Shown here in pieces: positions 6,691-16,254 of a stretch of DNA of 38,004 nt. Numbering within the stretch: the first letter of the stretch is position 1; every line of letters begins with the position of its first letter. Under the pieces are notes generated by a model, which was not told where the DNA came from, searched no databases, and saw only the letters and a list, made by a program, of their open reading frames with translations. The position numbers were made by a program, and so were the translations under genes. The stretch is from DASSTY01 sp035760645 (GTDB lineage Bacteria; Gemmatimonadota; Gemmatimonadetes; Gemmatimonadales; GWC2-71-9), in NCBI GenBank assembly GCA_035760645.1, contig DASTSO010000014.1, forward strand, positions 1-38,004, written 5' to 3'.

Positions 6691-6893
6691 GTACACCCGA
6701 TGAGCACACCGCGGCCGTCATCCGCTGCCAGGGGCCGTGCCCTGGCTGCCCGACCTCCCGTCAGGTACTTACCCGGAACGCGAATTCCGGTTTCTACACC
6801 TGCACCAGGTCGGGCGAGCCGACGGTCACCCACGTGACCGCCGACAACAAGGAGTTCTACGTGAATCCGGGCTACACCTGCACGAAGCAGTAG
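6687..6893 (+). CDS. Small 5-cysteine protein, coupled to the barrel gene
   Basis: A 68-residue protein starting with an ATG that overlaps the previous stop as ATGA (6687-6690), a sign of translational coupling. Cysteines are at 14, 18, 21, 39 and 65, the first three in RCQGPCPGCP, with FYTC and GYTC later. There is no signal peptide or membrane segment, so it would stay in the cytoplasm unless exported by an unknown route. The odd cysteine count and CxxxCxxC spacing could suit a metal site or a substrate of the neighbouring redox protein. I know no family for it. It closes the operon and is followed at once by two hairpins. The tight overlap and its position make it credible despite its size. 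Confidence 0.65.
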   Translation: MSTPDEHTAAVIRCQGPCPGCPTSRQVLTRNANSGFYTCTRSGEPTVTHVTADNKEFYVNPGYTCTKQ

Positions 6894-6913
6894 CGGCCGC
6901 TCCGAGCGGCCGC
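6893..6913 (+). terminator. 9-bp hairpin overlapping the stop of the small Cys gene
   Basis: GCGGCCGCT and AGCGGCCGC pair around a CCG loop, beginning at the last base of the stop codon. No U tract follows. It is the first of two hairpins closing the operon. Confidence 0.5.
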
Positions 6914-6927
6914 GGCGAGTTGGGCGA

Positions 6928-6965
6928 GACCACGCCCCGATCCTCCGGAGGATCGGGGCGTGGTC
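6928..6965. terminator. Perfect 38-bp palindrome closing the cysteine-peptide operon
   Basis: Arms 6928-6946 and 6947-6965 are exact reverse complements with no spacer (centre TCCTCC/GGAGGA). It lies 34 bases after the last gene of the operon and 100 bases before the trehalose gene. It may be a terminator, although it has no T-run, or a protein-binding palindrome. Confidence 0.65.
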
Positions 6966-7053
6966 GTCGCTGGGGACGCCACGTCGCGCGGAAGGCGGGA
7001 CGCGGGCGGTCGGGAGGCGCAACGAGCCCCCTCGCCTCTCGCCGAGACCGGTC

Positions 7054-7059
7054 TAGATT
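7054..7059 (+). promoter_or_regulatory. -10-like box TAGATT for the trehalose gene
   Basis: TAGATT ends six bases before the ATG at 7066, as in the other leaderless-looking genes. No -35 element is recognisable and there is no Shine-Dalgarno sequence. Confidence 0.5.
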
Positions 7060-7065
7060 GGGTTC

Positions 7066-9267
7066 ATGGACCGTCTCCTGATCGTCGCCAACCGACTCCC
7101 CGTCACCGTCACCGCGGGCGAGGGGGGCTTCGACATTCAGCGCAGCGCGGGCGGGCTCGCCACCGGGCTCGCGGGGCCGCACGAGCGCTCCGGGGGGCTC
7201 TGGATCGGCTGGCCCGGCGTCGCCGGACCGCTGCCGACCGCGCAGCAGGCCGAGCTGGAGCGCCGGCTCGAGGAGCAGCGGCTCGTCCCCGTCGAGCTCT
7301 CGGGCGAGGAGGTGCGCCGCTTCTACGAGGGCGTCTCGAACGGGGTGCTCTGGCCCGTCTTCCACTACCTGGTGGACCAGATCCCGCTGCAGGTGGAAGA
7401 CTGGGGAGTGTACGAGGCGGCGAACCGCCGCTTCGCCGAGTGCGTCGCGAGCCACTGGCGCCCGGGCGACATGGTCTGGGTGCACGACTACCAGCTGCTG
7501 CTCGTCCCCGGCTTCCTGCGCGAGCTCGTGCCCGAGGCGCGCATCGGCTTCTTCCTCCACATCCCGTTCCCCTCGTCGGAGGTCTTCCGCGCGCTCCCCG
7601 AGCGCGAGGCGATCCTGCGCGGGCTCCTGGGCGCCGACCTCATCGGCTTCCACACCGCCGGCTACCTGCGCCACTTCGTCAGCTCGCTCACCCACCTCCT
7701 CGGCCTCGACGTCGGACTCAGCAGCCTCTCCTACGACGGACGCGAGGTGCGGCTCGGCGTCTTCCCGATGGGCGTGGATGCGCACGCCTACGCCGCCCTC
7801 GGCGAGGACCCGGCGGTCCAGGTCGAGGCGAGCTCGTACCGCGCGGGCACGGACGGTGGAGGCGACGTGCAGCTCCTCGTCGGCATCGACCGGCTCGACT
7901 ACACGAAGGGGATCCCGCGCCGGCTGCTCGCCTACGAGCACCTGCTGAAGACCCATCCCGAGCTCTGCGAGCGCGTGCGGCTGGTGCAGGTCGCGGTGCC
8001 GTCGCGCACGGGGGTGGAGGCGTATCAGGAGTTCCGCGACGTGGTGGACGCGCTCATGGGGCGCATCCAGGGCGCCTTCGCGACGCCGCGCTGGTCGCCG
8101 ATCCACTACATCTACCGCAGCCTCGCCGACACCGACGTCGCGGCGCTCTACCGTGCGGCCGACGCGCTCCTCTGCACGCCGATCCGCGACGGGATGAACC
8201 TCGTGGCGAAGGAGTTCGTCGCCACCCGCACCGACGGGGACGGCGTGCTGCTCCTCAGCGAGTTCGCGGGCGCCGCCTCCGAGATGGCGGAGGCGATCCA
8301 CGTGAACCCCTACGACGTCGAGCGCACCGCGGCCGGGATCTACGAGGCGCTGCGGATGCCCGCCGAGGAGCGGCGCACGCGCATGGCGGCGCTCCGCAAG
8401 CGGGTCGAGCGCTACGACGTGCACTGGTGGGTGCGGACCTTCCTCGAGCAGCTCGCGCAGACGGGCCGCGGCCGCGGCCGGGTGCGCTGGTCGGGCCCCT
8501 CCGAGGTCGCGTCGGTGCCGGTGGACCGCATCGTCGAGGCGCCGTACCTGATCCTCCTGCTCGACTACGACGGCACGCTCGCGCCGATCCGCCCCCGACC
8601 CGAGCTCGCGGCGCCCGATCCGGATCTCCTCGATCTCCTGGGGCGCCTCGCCGCGCGGCCGAACACGGAGGTGCACATCGTCACCGGCCGCACCCGCGAG
8701 GACATCGAGGAGTGGCTGGGCGGCCTGCCGGTCGGCCTGCACGCGGAGCACGGGCTCTGGTCGCGCTTCTCGGTGGAGGAGCGCTGGGTCGGCGGGCCCA
8801 CGGGGGACGAGCGCTGGCGCGAGCCGGTGCGCGCGATGCTCGAGGACGTCACGGCCCGCACGCCGGGGTCGTTCATCGAGGAGAAGACGGCGGGTTTCGC
8901 CTGGCACTTCCGGCTCGCCGATCCCACCTTCGGCGCGATCCAGGCGAACGAGCTGCGCGTGCACCTGAGCCAGCTGCTCAGCAACGAGCCGCTCGAGATC
9001 CTCACCGGGCACAAGGTGATCGAGGTGCGCCCGCACGGAATCAACAAGGGCCGCATCGTGGCCGAGGTGCTGCGGCGCCCGCGGCCCGCGGCGCCCGGGG
9101 CCCCGACCGTCGTGGCGATCGGCGACGACGTGACGGACGAGGACCTCTTCGCCGCGCTGCCGGAGGAGGCGGTCTCGATCCGGGTGGGGATGGTGCGGAG
9201 CCGCGCCCGGCACCGGCTCGCCACGGTGGGCGACGTGCGGGCGCTACTGCGGGTGCTGCTGGACTAG
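7066..9267 (+). CDS. Bifunctional trehalose-6-phosphate synthase/phosphatase
   Basis: A 733-residue fusion that makes trehalose from a nucleotide sugar and glucose-6-phosphate in two steps. The N-terminal ~470 residues are a GT20 synthase with ANRLPVTV, VHDYQLLLVPGFLR, IDRLDYTKGIPRRL and RDGMNLVAKEFVA, the sugar-nucleotide and acceptor contacts. The C-terminal ~230 residues are a HAD phosphatase with LLLDYDGTLAPI (Asp500 nucleophile, Asp502), HIVTGRTRED and AIGDDVTDEDLF. E. coli uses separate OtsA and OtsB; fused forms are known in eukaryotes and some bacteria. It is expressed alone from its own promoter and supports osmotic or desiccation tolerance. Its 3' end overlaps the convergent EamA gene by 24 bases. 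Confidence 0.95.
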   Translation: MDRLLIVANRLPVTVTAGEGGFDIQRSAGGLATGLAGPHERSGGLWIGWPGVAGPLPTAQQAELERRLEEQRLVPVELSGEEVRRFYEGVSNGVLWPVFHYLVDQIPLQVEDWGVYEAANRRFAECVASHWRPGDMVWVHDYQLLLVPGFLRELVPEARIGFFLHIPFPSSEVFRALPEREAILRGLLGADLIGFHTAGYLRHFVSSLTHLLGLDVGLSSLSYDGREVRLGVFPMGVDAHAYAALGEDPAVQVEASSYRAGTDGGGDVQLLVGIDRLDYTKGIPRRLLAYEHLLKTHPELCERVRLVQVAVPSRTGVEAYQEFRDVVDALMGRIQGAFATPRWSPIHYIYRSLADTDVAALYRAADALLCTPIRDGMNLVAKEFVATRTDGDGVLLLSEFAGAASEMAEAIHVNPYDVERTAAGIYEALRMPAEERRTRMAALRKRVERYDVHWWVRTFLEQLAQTGRGRGRVRWSGPSEVASVPVDRIVEAPYLILLLDYDGTLAPIRPRPELAAPDPDLLDLLGRLAARPNTEVHIVTGRTREDIEEWLGGLPVGLHAEHGLWSRFSVEERWVGGPTGDERWREPVRAMLEDVTARTPGSFIEEKTAGFAWHFRLADPTFGAIQANELRVHLSQLLSNEPLEILTGHKVIEVRPHGINKGRIVAEVLRRPRPAAPGAPTVVAIGDDVTDEDLFAALPEEAVSIRVGMVRSRARHRLATVGDVRALLRVLLD

Positions 9268-10122
9268 CGGCGCCGCCTCGGCGCGGCCGCGCTGTGCGAG
9301 GGCGGGCAGGAGCATCGCGCCGAGGATGAGCAGGGCGCCGAGCCACTGGGCGGGGCCGAGCCGCTCACCGAGGACCACGAAGCTCGTGAGCGCGGCGAAG
9401 ACCGGCTCGAGCGCGAAGATGAGCGCCGTCTCCGACGGGCTCACGACCTGCTGCGCGCGGAGCTGGAAGCCGAAGGTGGCCACGGCCGAGACGGCGAGGA
9501 AGGCCAGGAGCGCCGCGCGCGTCACGGTGAGCTCGAAGCGCGGCGTCTCGAAGCGCGGCGCCAGCGCGAGCGAGAGGAGGCCGGTGAGCGCCACCTCGAC
9601 GGCGAGGAGCCGGCGCGGGTCCACCTGCCGCGCGAAATGGCCGCCCGCGACGATCTGCCCCGCGAAGGCCACGGCGCAGCCGAGCGTGAGGAGATCGCCG
9701 CGATTGACGCTCGCGCCCGCGTCGGGGCGGGTGATGAAGTAGAGCCCGGCGACGGCGAGGGCGGCGGCGGCGAGCGTCGGCAGATGCGGCCGCGCGCGGT
9801 GCGCGACGTAGAAGACGAGCGGCGTGAGCGGCACGCTGAGCCCGGTCACGAACGCCGAGCGGCTCGGCGTCGTCCAGGCGAGTCCCGTGGTCTGGAAGAC
9901 GAAGCCGATCCAGAAGAGCAGCCCCACCACGGCGCCCGCGCCCAGCTCGCGGCGCCCGATCCCCCGGAAGAACGGCAGCACCAGCAGCGTGGCGAGCAGG
10001 AAGCGCGCCGCGAGCAGCATCATCGGCGTGAGCCCCGCCAGCACCTCCTTGATCATCGTGAACGAGCAGCCCCAGACGGCCGCCACGACCACGAGCCCGA
10101 CGACCGCGCGGCGGTGGGTCAT
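9244..10122 (-). CDS. EamA/DMT-family transporter (complete)
   Basis: A 292-residue inner-membrane protein with about ten hydrophobic segments in two EamA repeats, starting AVVGLVVVAAVWGCSFTMIKE and ending ALLILGAMLLPALAQ. The family exports metabolites such as amino acids or purines; the substrate cannot be told. It lies 18 bases downstream of uvrA, and the junction contains two tiny four-codon frames that link the uvrA stop to this ATG. It is probably co-transcribed with uvrA. The last codons overlap the convergent trehalose gene, so transcription from the two sides collides here. Confidence 0.9.
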   Translation of the reverse strand: MTHRRAVVGLVVVAAVWGCSFTMIKEVLAGLTPMMLLAARFLLATLLVLPFFRGIGRRELGAGAVVGLLFWIGFVFQTTGLAWTTPSRSAFVTGLSVPLTPLVFYVAHRARPHLPTLAAAALAVAGLYFITRPDAGASVNRGDLLTLGCAVAFAGQIVAGGHFARQVDPRRLLAVEVALTGLLSLALAPRFETPRFELTVTRAALLAFLAVSAVATFGFQLRAQQVVSPSETALIFALEPVFAALTSFVVLGERLGPAQWLGALLILGAMLLPALAQRGRAEAAPLVQQHPQ

Positions 10123-10140
10123 CGCGGCGTCATCGCGGCG

Positions 10141-10144
<4 letters not shown>
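10119..10144 (-). repeat. 11-bp direct repeat forming a stop/start relay uvrA-EamA
   Basis: On the minus strand ATGACGCCGCG occurs twice and is followed by the ATG of the EamA gene. The first ATG overlaps the uvrA stop as ATGA. Each repeat reads Met-Thr-Pro-Arg-stop, and each stop overlaps the next ATG, so three ATGA junctions occur in a row. Whether this is used for re-initiation or is a chance duplication cannot be told. Confidence 0.7.
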
Positions 10145-12960
<2,816 letters not shown>

Positions 12961-12967
12961 GAGGGGA

Positions 12968-12973
12968 AAGATA
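12968..12973 (-). promoter_or_regulatory. -10-like box TATCTT for uvrA
   Basis: On the minus strand TATCTTT precedes the GTG start at 12960 by seven bases. The divergent gene on the other side of the repeat element has its own box at 13103-13108. Confidence 0.5.
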
Positions 12974-12997
12974 AGGGGGTTCGGGGTGTGTTCGGGA

Positions 12998-13102
12998 GGC
13001 GGGACGGCGGGAAGGGCGGGACGGCGGGAGGGCGCCTCGGTGGCGGCGCCGCGGCGAGCACGGCGGCCCCTCCCGCCTCTCCCGCCATCCCGCCGTCCCG
13101 CC
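12998..13102. repeat. GGCGGGACGGCGGGA inverted-repeat element, uvrA/UPF0104 intergenic
   Basis: Two left copies of the 15-mer (12998-13012, 13015-13029) face a complementary right copy (13088-13102). The ~35-bp arms are imperfect complements around a ~35-bp centre. The element fills nearly the whole divergent intergenic space, and the two -10-like boxes lie immediately outside its arms. Confidence 0.8.
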
Positions 13103-13108
13103 TAGCTT
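13103..13108 (+). promoter_or_regulatory. -10-like box TAGCTT for the UPF0104 gene
   Basis: TAGCTTTC begins directly after the repeat element, ten bases before the ATG at 13119. No -35 element is visible; the corresponding position is inside the repeat arm. Confidence 0.45.
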
Positions 13109-13118
13109 TCTCCCCCTC

Positions 13119-14246
13119 ATGTCCAAGCTCCTCACGCCGAAGCTCCTCCTGCGCGGCTTCGAGATCTTCCTCGTCGTCTCGCTCGCCGGATGGGTCGCGA
13201 CGCTCGTCTACGGCAACAACCTGCCGGCCTTCCTGAGCTCGCTGGGCCGCGTCCACGTCGGCTGGCTCCTCGTCGGGCTCGGCCTCGCCTCGATGGACTG
13301 GCTGGGCGGGGGGCTGCGGCTCTGGGTGCTGGCGCGCGAGGTCACGCCGAGGCCCTCGCTCAAGGGGATGATCCTCGCCGGCGGGATGGGCGCCTGGGCG
13401 GCCTACGTGACGCCGCTCAACTCGGGCTCGGGCCCGATGATCATGTACACGATGCGCCGCTACGGCGTGCCGCTGCCGGTGGCGGTGATGACGACGCTGA
13501 TGAGCTTCGTCGCCACGGTGGTGTTCTTCGCCATCGCGGGGCCGGCGGCGATCCTCGCGGGCGCCGGCAAGTCGCTCGGCGCGCACGGGGTGGTGCTCGG
13601 GCTCTCGCTCTACGACCTCTTTCTCGGCAGCCTCGCCATCTTCGCCGTGCTCGGCGTGGTGCTGCTCGTGCTCATGGTCTTCCCGCGGGTCGTGCTCGAC
13701 GGCGTCCACCGCCTGGCGCGCGCGGTGGGCCGCCGGAGCCGGCGCCTGGCGCGCCGGGTGGTGCAGCTCAGCGCGGGGATCGACCAGGCCCACGAGAGCA
13801 TGGTCGCCTTCAACACCCCGCGCGGCTGGCTCGCCCTCTTCTGGGCCACCCTCCTCAGCGGCCCCTCGCACGCCAACAAGCTCCTCGCCGGCTACGTCAC
13901 GCTGCGCGCCCTCGGCATCGAGGTGAACTTCGTCGACGTGCTCCTGCTGCAGACCCTCATCACCTTCCTGCTCTACTTCGCCCCCACGCCCGGCGGCGCC
14001 GGCATCGCCGAGCTGACGAGCGCGGGGGTGATGAGCGTCTACCTGCCGCGCGAGCTCACGCCGATCTACATCCTGATCTGGCGCATGATCCTGAGCTACT
14101 ACACGATCGGCTTCGGCTTCCTGGTCTTCTCGCACTGGGTGCGGCAGGGGCTCAAGGGGATCGCCGTCGAGGACGCGCCCCCGCTCGCGGGCGCCGCCGG
14201 AGGCGACCCCGACGATCGGATCGAGCGGGAGGCGGTCGGGGCCTGA
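13119..14246 (+). CDS. LPG-synthase TM-like (UPF0104/AglD) membrane protein
   Basis: A 375-residue integral membrane protein of the flippase-like, lysylphosphatidylglycerol-synthase transmembrane family. Seen: about eight hydrophobic helices, the conserved YVTPLNSGSGPMIMYTMRRYGVP near residues 97-119, and LLYFAPTPGGAGIAELTSAG near residue 290, the family's PxPGGxGxxE motif. It lacks the cytoplasmic acyltransferase domain of full MprF, so it is not expected to make lysyl-PG; a role in lipid or lipid-linked-sugar translocation is inference. It begins a plus-strand run and precedes an ABC exporter by 25 bases. The last 25 residues are a polar tail. Confidence 0.85.
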   Translation: MSKLLTPKLLLRGFEIFLVVSLAGWVATLVYGNNLPAFLSSLGRVHVGWLLVGLGLASMDWLGGGLRLWVLAREVTPRPSLKGMILAGGMGAWAAYVTPLNSGSGPMIMYTMRRYGVPLPVAVMTTLMSFVATVVFFAIAGPAAILAGAGKSLGAHGVVLGLSLYDLFLGSLAIFAVLGVVLLVLMVFPRVVLDGVHRLARAVGRRSRRLARRVVQLSAGIDQAHESMVAFNTPRGWLALFWATLLSGPSHANKLLAGYVTLRALGIEVNFVDVLLLQTLITFLLYFAPTPGGAGIAELTSAGVMSVYLPRELTPIYILIWRMILSYYTIGFGFLVFSHWVRQGLKGIAVEDAPPLAGAAGGDPDDRIEREAVGA

Positions 14247-14271
14247 TGGGCCGGGGGGCGGCCGCGCGGCC

Positions 14272-16143
14272 ATGACCGACCACGACGACGCCCCGCAGGG
14301 TGCCTACGACGCCGGGCTCTTCCGGCGGATGCTGGGGCTCCTGGGCCCCTACCGGGGCCGCACGGCCCTCGCAGTTCTGCTCCTCCTGGGCAGCGCGCTC
14401 CTCGCCCTCGTCGGCCCGGCGCTCACGCGTCGCGCGCTCGACGTCGCGATTCCCCGGCACGACCTCGGCCTCCTCGGCCTCCTCGCCGTCGTCTACCTCG
14501 GCGCGCTCGCCGTCGAGTTCGCCCTGGAGTACGCGCAGGCGGTGCTCACGGCGCTGATCGGCCAGCGCGTGATGTACGACCTCCGGCTCCGGCTCTTCGA
14601 GCACCTCCAGCGGCTCAGCATCCCGTACTTCGACCGGCATCCGGTCGGCCAGCTCATGACGCGGGTCACGTCGGACGTCGAAACGCTCAACGAGCTCTTC
14701 TCGAGCGGGCTCGTCACCGTGTTCGGCGACCTCTTCACGCTCGTCGTCATCATGGGCTACATGCTCGCGACCGACTGGCGGCTCGCCCTGGTGGCGTTCA
14801 CCGTCATTCCGGTCGTGTGGGTCGCGGCGACGCTCTTCCGCACCCACGTGCGCGATGCGTTCCGCGACATCCGCACCCGGCTCAGCGCCCTGAACGCGTT
14901 CCTGCAGGAGCGGCTCTCGGGGATGCGCGTCGTGCAGCTCTTCGGCCGCGAGCGCGCGACGGCCGAGCGGTTCGACGCGCTCAACGCGACGCACCTCGAG
15001 GCGCACCTGCGCTCGATCACGATCTACGCGCTCTTCTTCCCCGTGATCGAGTTCCTCACCGCCGTGGCCCTCGCCCTCCTCCTCTGGTACGGCGGCGTGC
15101 GGACCCTGGGCGGGACGCTCACCGTGGGCGTCCTCGCCGCGTTCGTCCAGCTCACCCGGCGCTTCTTCCAGCCGCTGCAGGACCTCTCGGAGAAGTTCAA
15201 CATCGTCCAGCAGGCGCTGGCGAGCGGGGAGCGGGTCTTCCGGCTGCTCGACGAGCCCGTCACGGTGCCCGAGCCCGCCCATCCGGTGCGCCTGCCGCGG
15301 CCGGTGCGCGGCGAGGTGCGGTTCGAGCACGTCTGGTTCCGCTACTCGGCCGACGGCCCCTGGGTGCTGCGCGACGTGAGCTTCACGGCGCGACCCGGCG
15401 AGACGGTGGCGTTCGTGGGGCACACCGGGGCCGGGAAGACGACCATCATCAACCTGCTGTTGCGCTTCTACGACGTGGACCGCGGCCGGGTGACGATCGA
15501 CGGCCTGGACATCCGCGAGCTCGACCTGGGCGAGCTGCGGGAGCTGGTGGGACTGGTGCAGCAGGACCTCTTCCTCTTCAGCGGCGACGTGCTCCGCAAC
15601 CTGGTCCTCGATGCGCCGATCCCGCCCGAGCGCGCCCGCGAGGCGGCCCGCCGGGTCGGCGCCGACCGCTTCATCGAGCGGCTTCCCGAGGGCTACGCCC
15701 ACCGCCTGGGCGAGCGGGGTCGCAGTCTCAGCGTCGGCGAGCGGCAGCTCCTGAGCTTCGCGCGGGCGCTCGCGCGCGACCCGCGGATTCTCATCCTCGA
15801 CGAGGCGACCAGCTCGGTGGACACCGAGAGCGAGGCGATGATCCAGGCCGCCATCGCCGAGCTGATGGCCGGCCGCACCAGCCTCGTCGTGGCCCACCGC
15901 CTGAGCACCATCCTGCATGCCGACGAGATCCTGGTCCTGCACCAGGGCGAGATCCGCGAGCGCGGCACCCACCGGGAGCTGCTGGCCCAGCACGGGCTGT
16001 ACGAGCGGCTGTACGAGCTGCAGATGGCGGGAGGGCGGGACGGCGGGTCGGCGGGAGTGCGGGCCGGCGGGACGGCGGGAGGTCCCCCCGAGGAGATCCC
16101 GGCGCCGGCCGAGGACTCCGCGGTGGGACCGGAGCTCGCGTGA
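14272..16143 (+). CDS. ABC exporter, fused permease and ATPase (MsbA-like)
   Basis: A 623-residue half-transporter: six membrane helices in residues ~20-320, then an ATPase with Walker A GHTGAGKTT (Lys389), Q-loop QQDLFLFSG, signature RSLSVGERQLLSFARAL (Val replacing the usual Gly) and Walker B ILILDEATSSVD. It works as a homodimer or with another half; the substrate (lipid, peptide or drug) is unknown. It is co-oriented with the UPF0104 gene 25 bases upstream, which fits a shared lipid role but does not prove it. From about residue 586 the chain departs from the family: the last ~38 residues begin with Gly/Arg-rich sequence encoded by one arm of the GGCGGGACGGCGGGA repeat, so the C-terminus looks extended by the element. 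Confidence 0.93.
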   Translation: MTDHDDAPQGAYDAGLFRRMLGLLGPYRGRTALAVLLLLGSALLALVGPALTRRALDVAIPRHDLGLLGLLAVVYLGALAVEFALEYAQAVLTALIGQRVMYDLRLRLFEHLQRLSIPYFDRHPVGQLMTRVTSDVETLNELFSSGLVTVFGDLFTLVVIMGYMLATDWRLALVAFTVIPVVWVAATLFRTHVRDAFRDIRTRLSALNAFLQERLSGMRVVQLFGRERATAERFDALNATHLEAHLRSITIYALFFPVIEFLTAVALALLLWYGGVRTLGGTLTVGVLAAFVQLTRRFFQPLQDLSEKFNIVQQALASGERVFRLLDEPVTVPEPAHPVRLPRPVRGEVRFEHVWFRYSADGPWVLRDVSFTARPGETVAFVGHTGAGKTTIINLLLRFYDVDRGRVTIDGLDIRELDLGELRELVGLVQQDLFLFSGDVLRNLVLDAPIPPERAREAARRVGADRFIERLPEGYAHRLGERGRSLSVGERQLLSFARALARDPRILILDEATSSVDTESEAMIQAAIAELMAGRTSLVVAHRLSTILHADEILVLHQGEIRERGTHRELLAQHGLYERLYELQMAGGRDGGSAGVRAGGTAGGPPEEIPAPAEDSAVGPELA

Positions 16144-16184
16144 ATCGCCCCTCCCGCCGTCCCGCCGTTCCGTCCTCCCGCCCC
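16027..16184. repeat. GGCGGGACGGCGGGA element across the ABC exporter stop codon
   Basis: The left arm (16027-16083, several copies including 16066-16080) is translated as the exporter's C-terminus. The complementary right arm (16148-16184, exact 15-mer at 16152-16166) lies just after the stop codon at 16141-16143. The centre of the element supplies the final residues and the stop. Confidence 0.75.
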
Positions 16185-16191
16185 AAATTGC

Positions 16192-16223
16192 TTGCGCCCG
16201 TCCCATCCGCCCGGGTACGTTTG
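16192..16223 (+). promoter_or_regulatory. Promoter of the FHA gene: TTG then TACGTTTG
   Basis: TTG at 16192-16194 and TACGTTTG at 16216-16223 are 21 bases apart. This matches the Bacteroidetes-type TTG/TAnnTTTG pattern better than the E. coli one. Unlike its neighbours, this gene then has a leader with AGGAAG at 16243-16248, six bases before the ATG. Confidence 0.55.
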
Positions 16224-16254
16224 ACCGTCTCGTGACTATCCCAGGAAGCGGTCG

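Noticed and set aside
3035..6893. Methylamine dehydrogenase locus
   Set aside because: No large subunit, no MauG, no amicyanin, and the 12-Cys peptide has no Trp for the TTQ cofactor.
3035..6893. Classical RiPP (lanthipeptide, sactipeptide or similar) cluster
   Set aside because: No radical-SAM, LanM/LanB, YcaO or peptidase-ABC gene is nearby; the Tat signal points to export of a folded protein. The ABC exporter at 14272 is 7 kb away in another unit.
12998..13102. CRISPR array
   Set aside because: Repeats are short, face each other and have no regular spacers; no cas gene is present.
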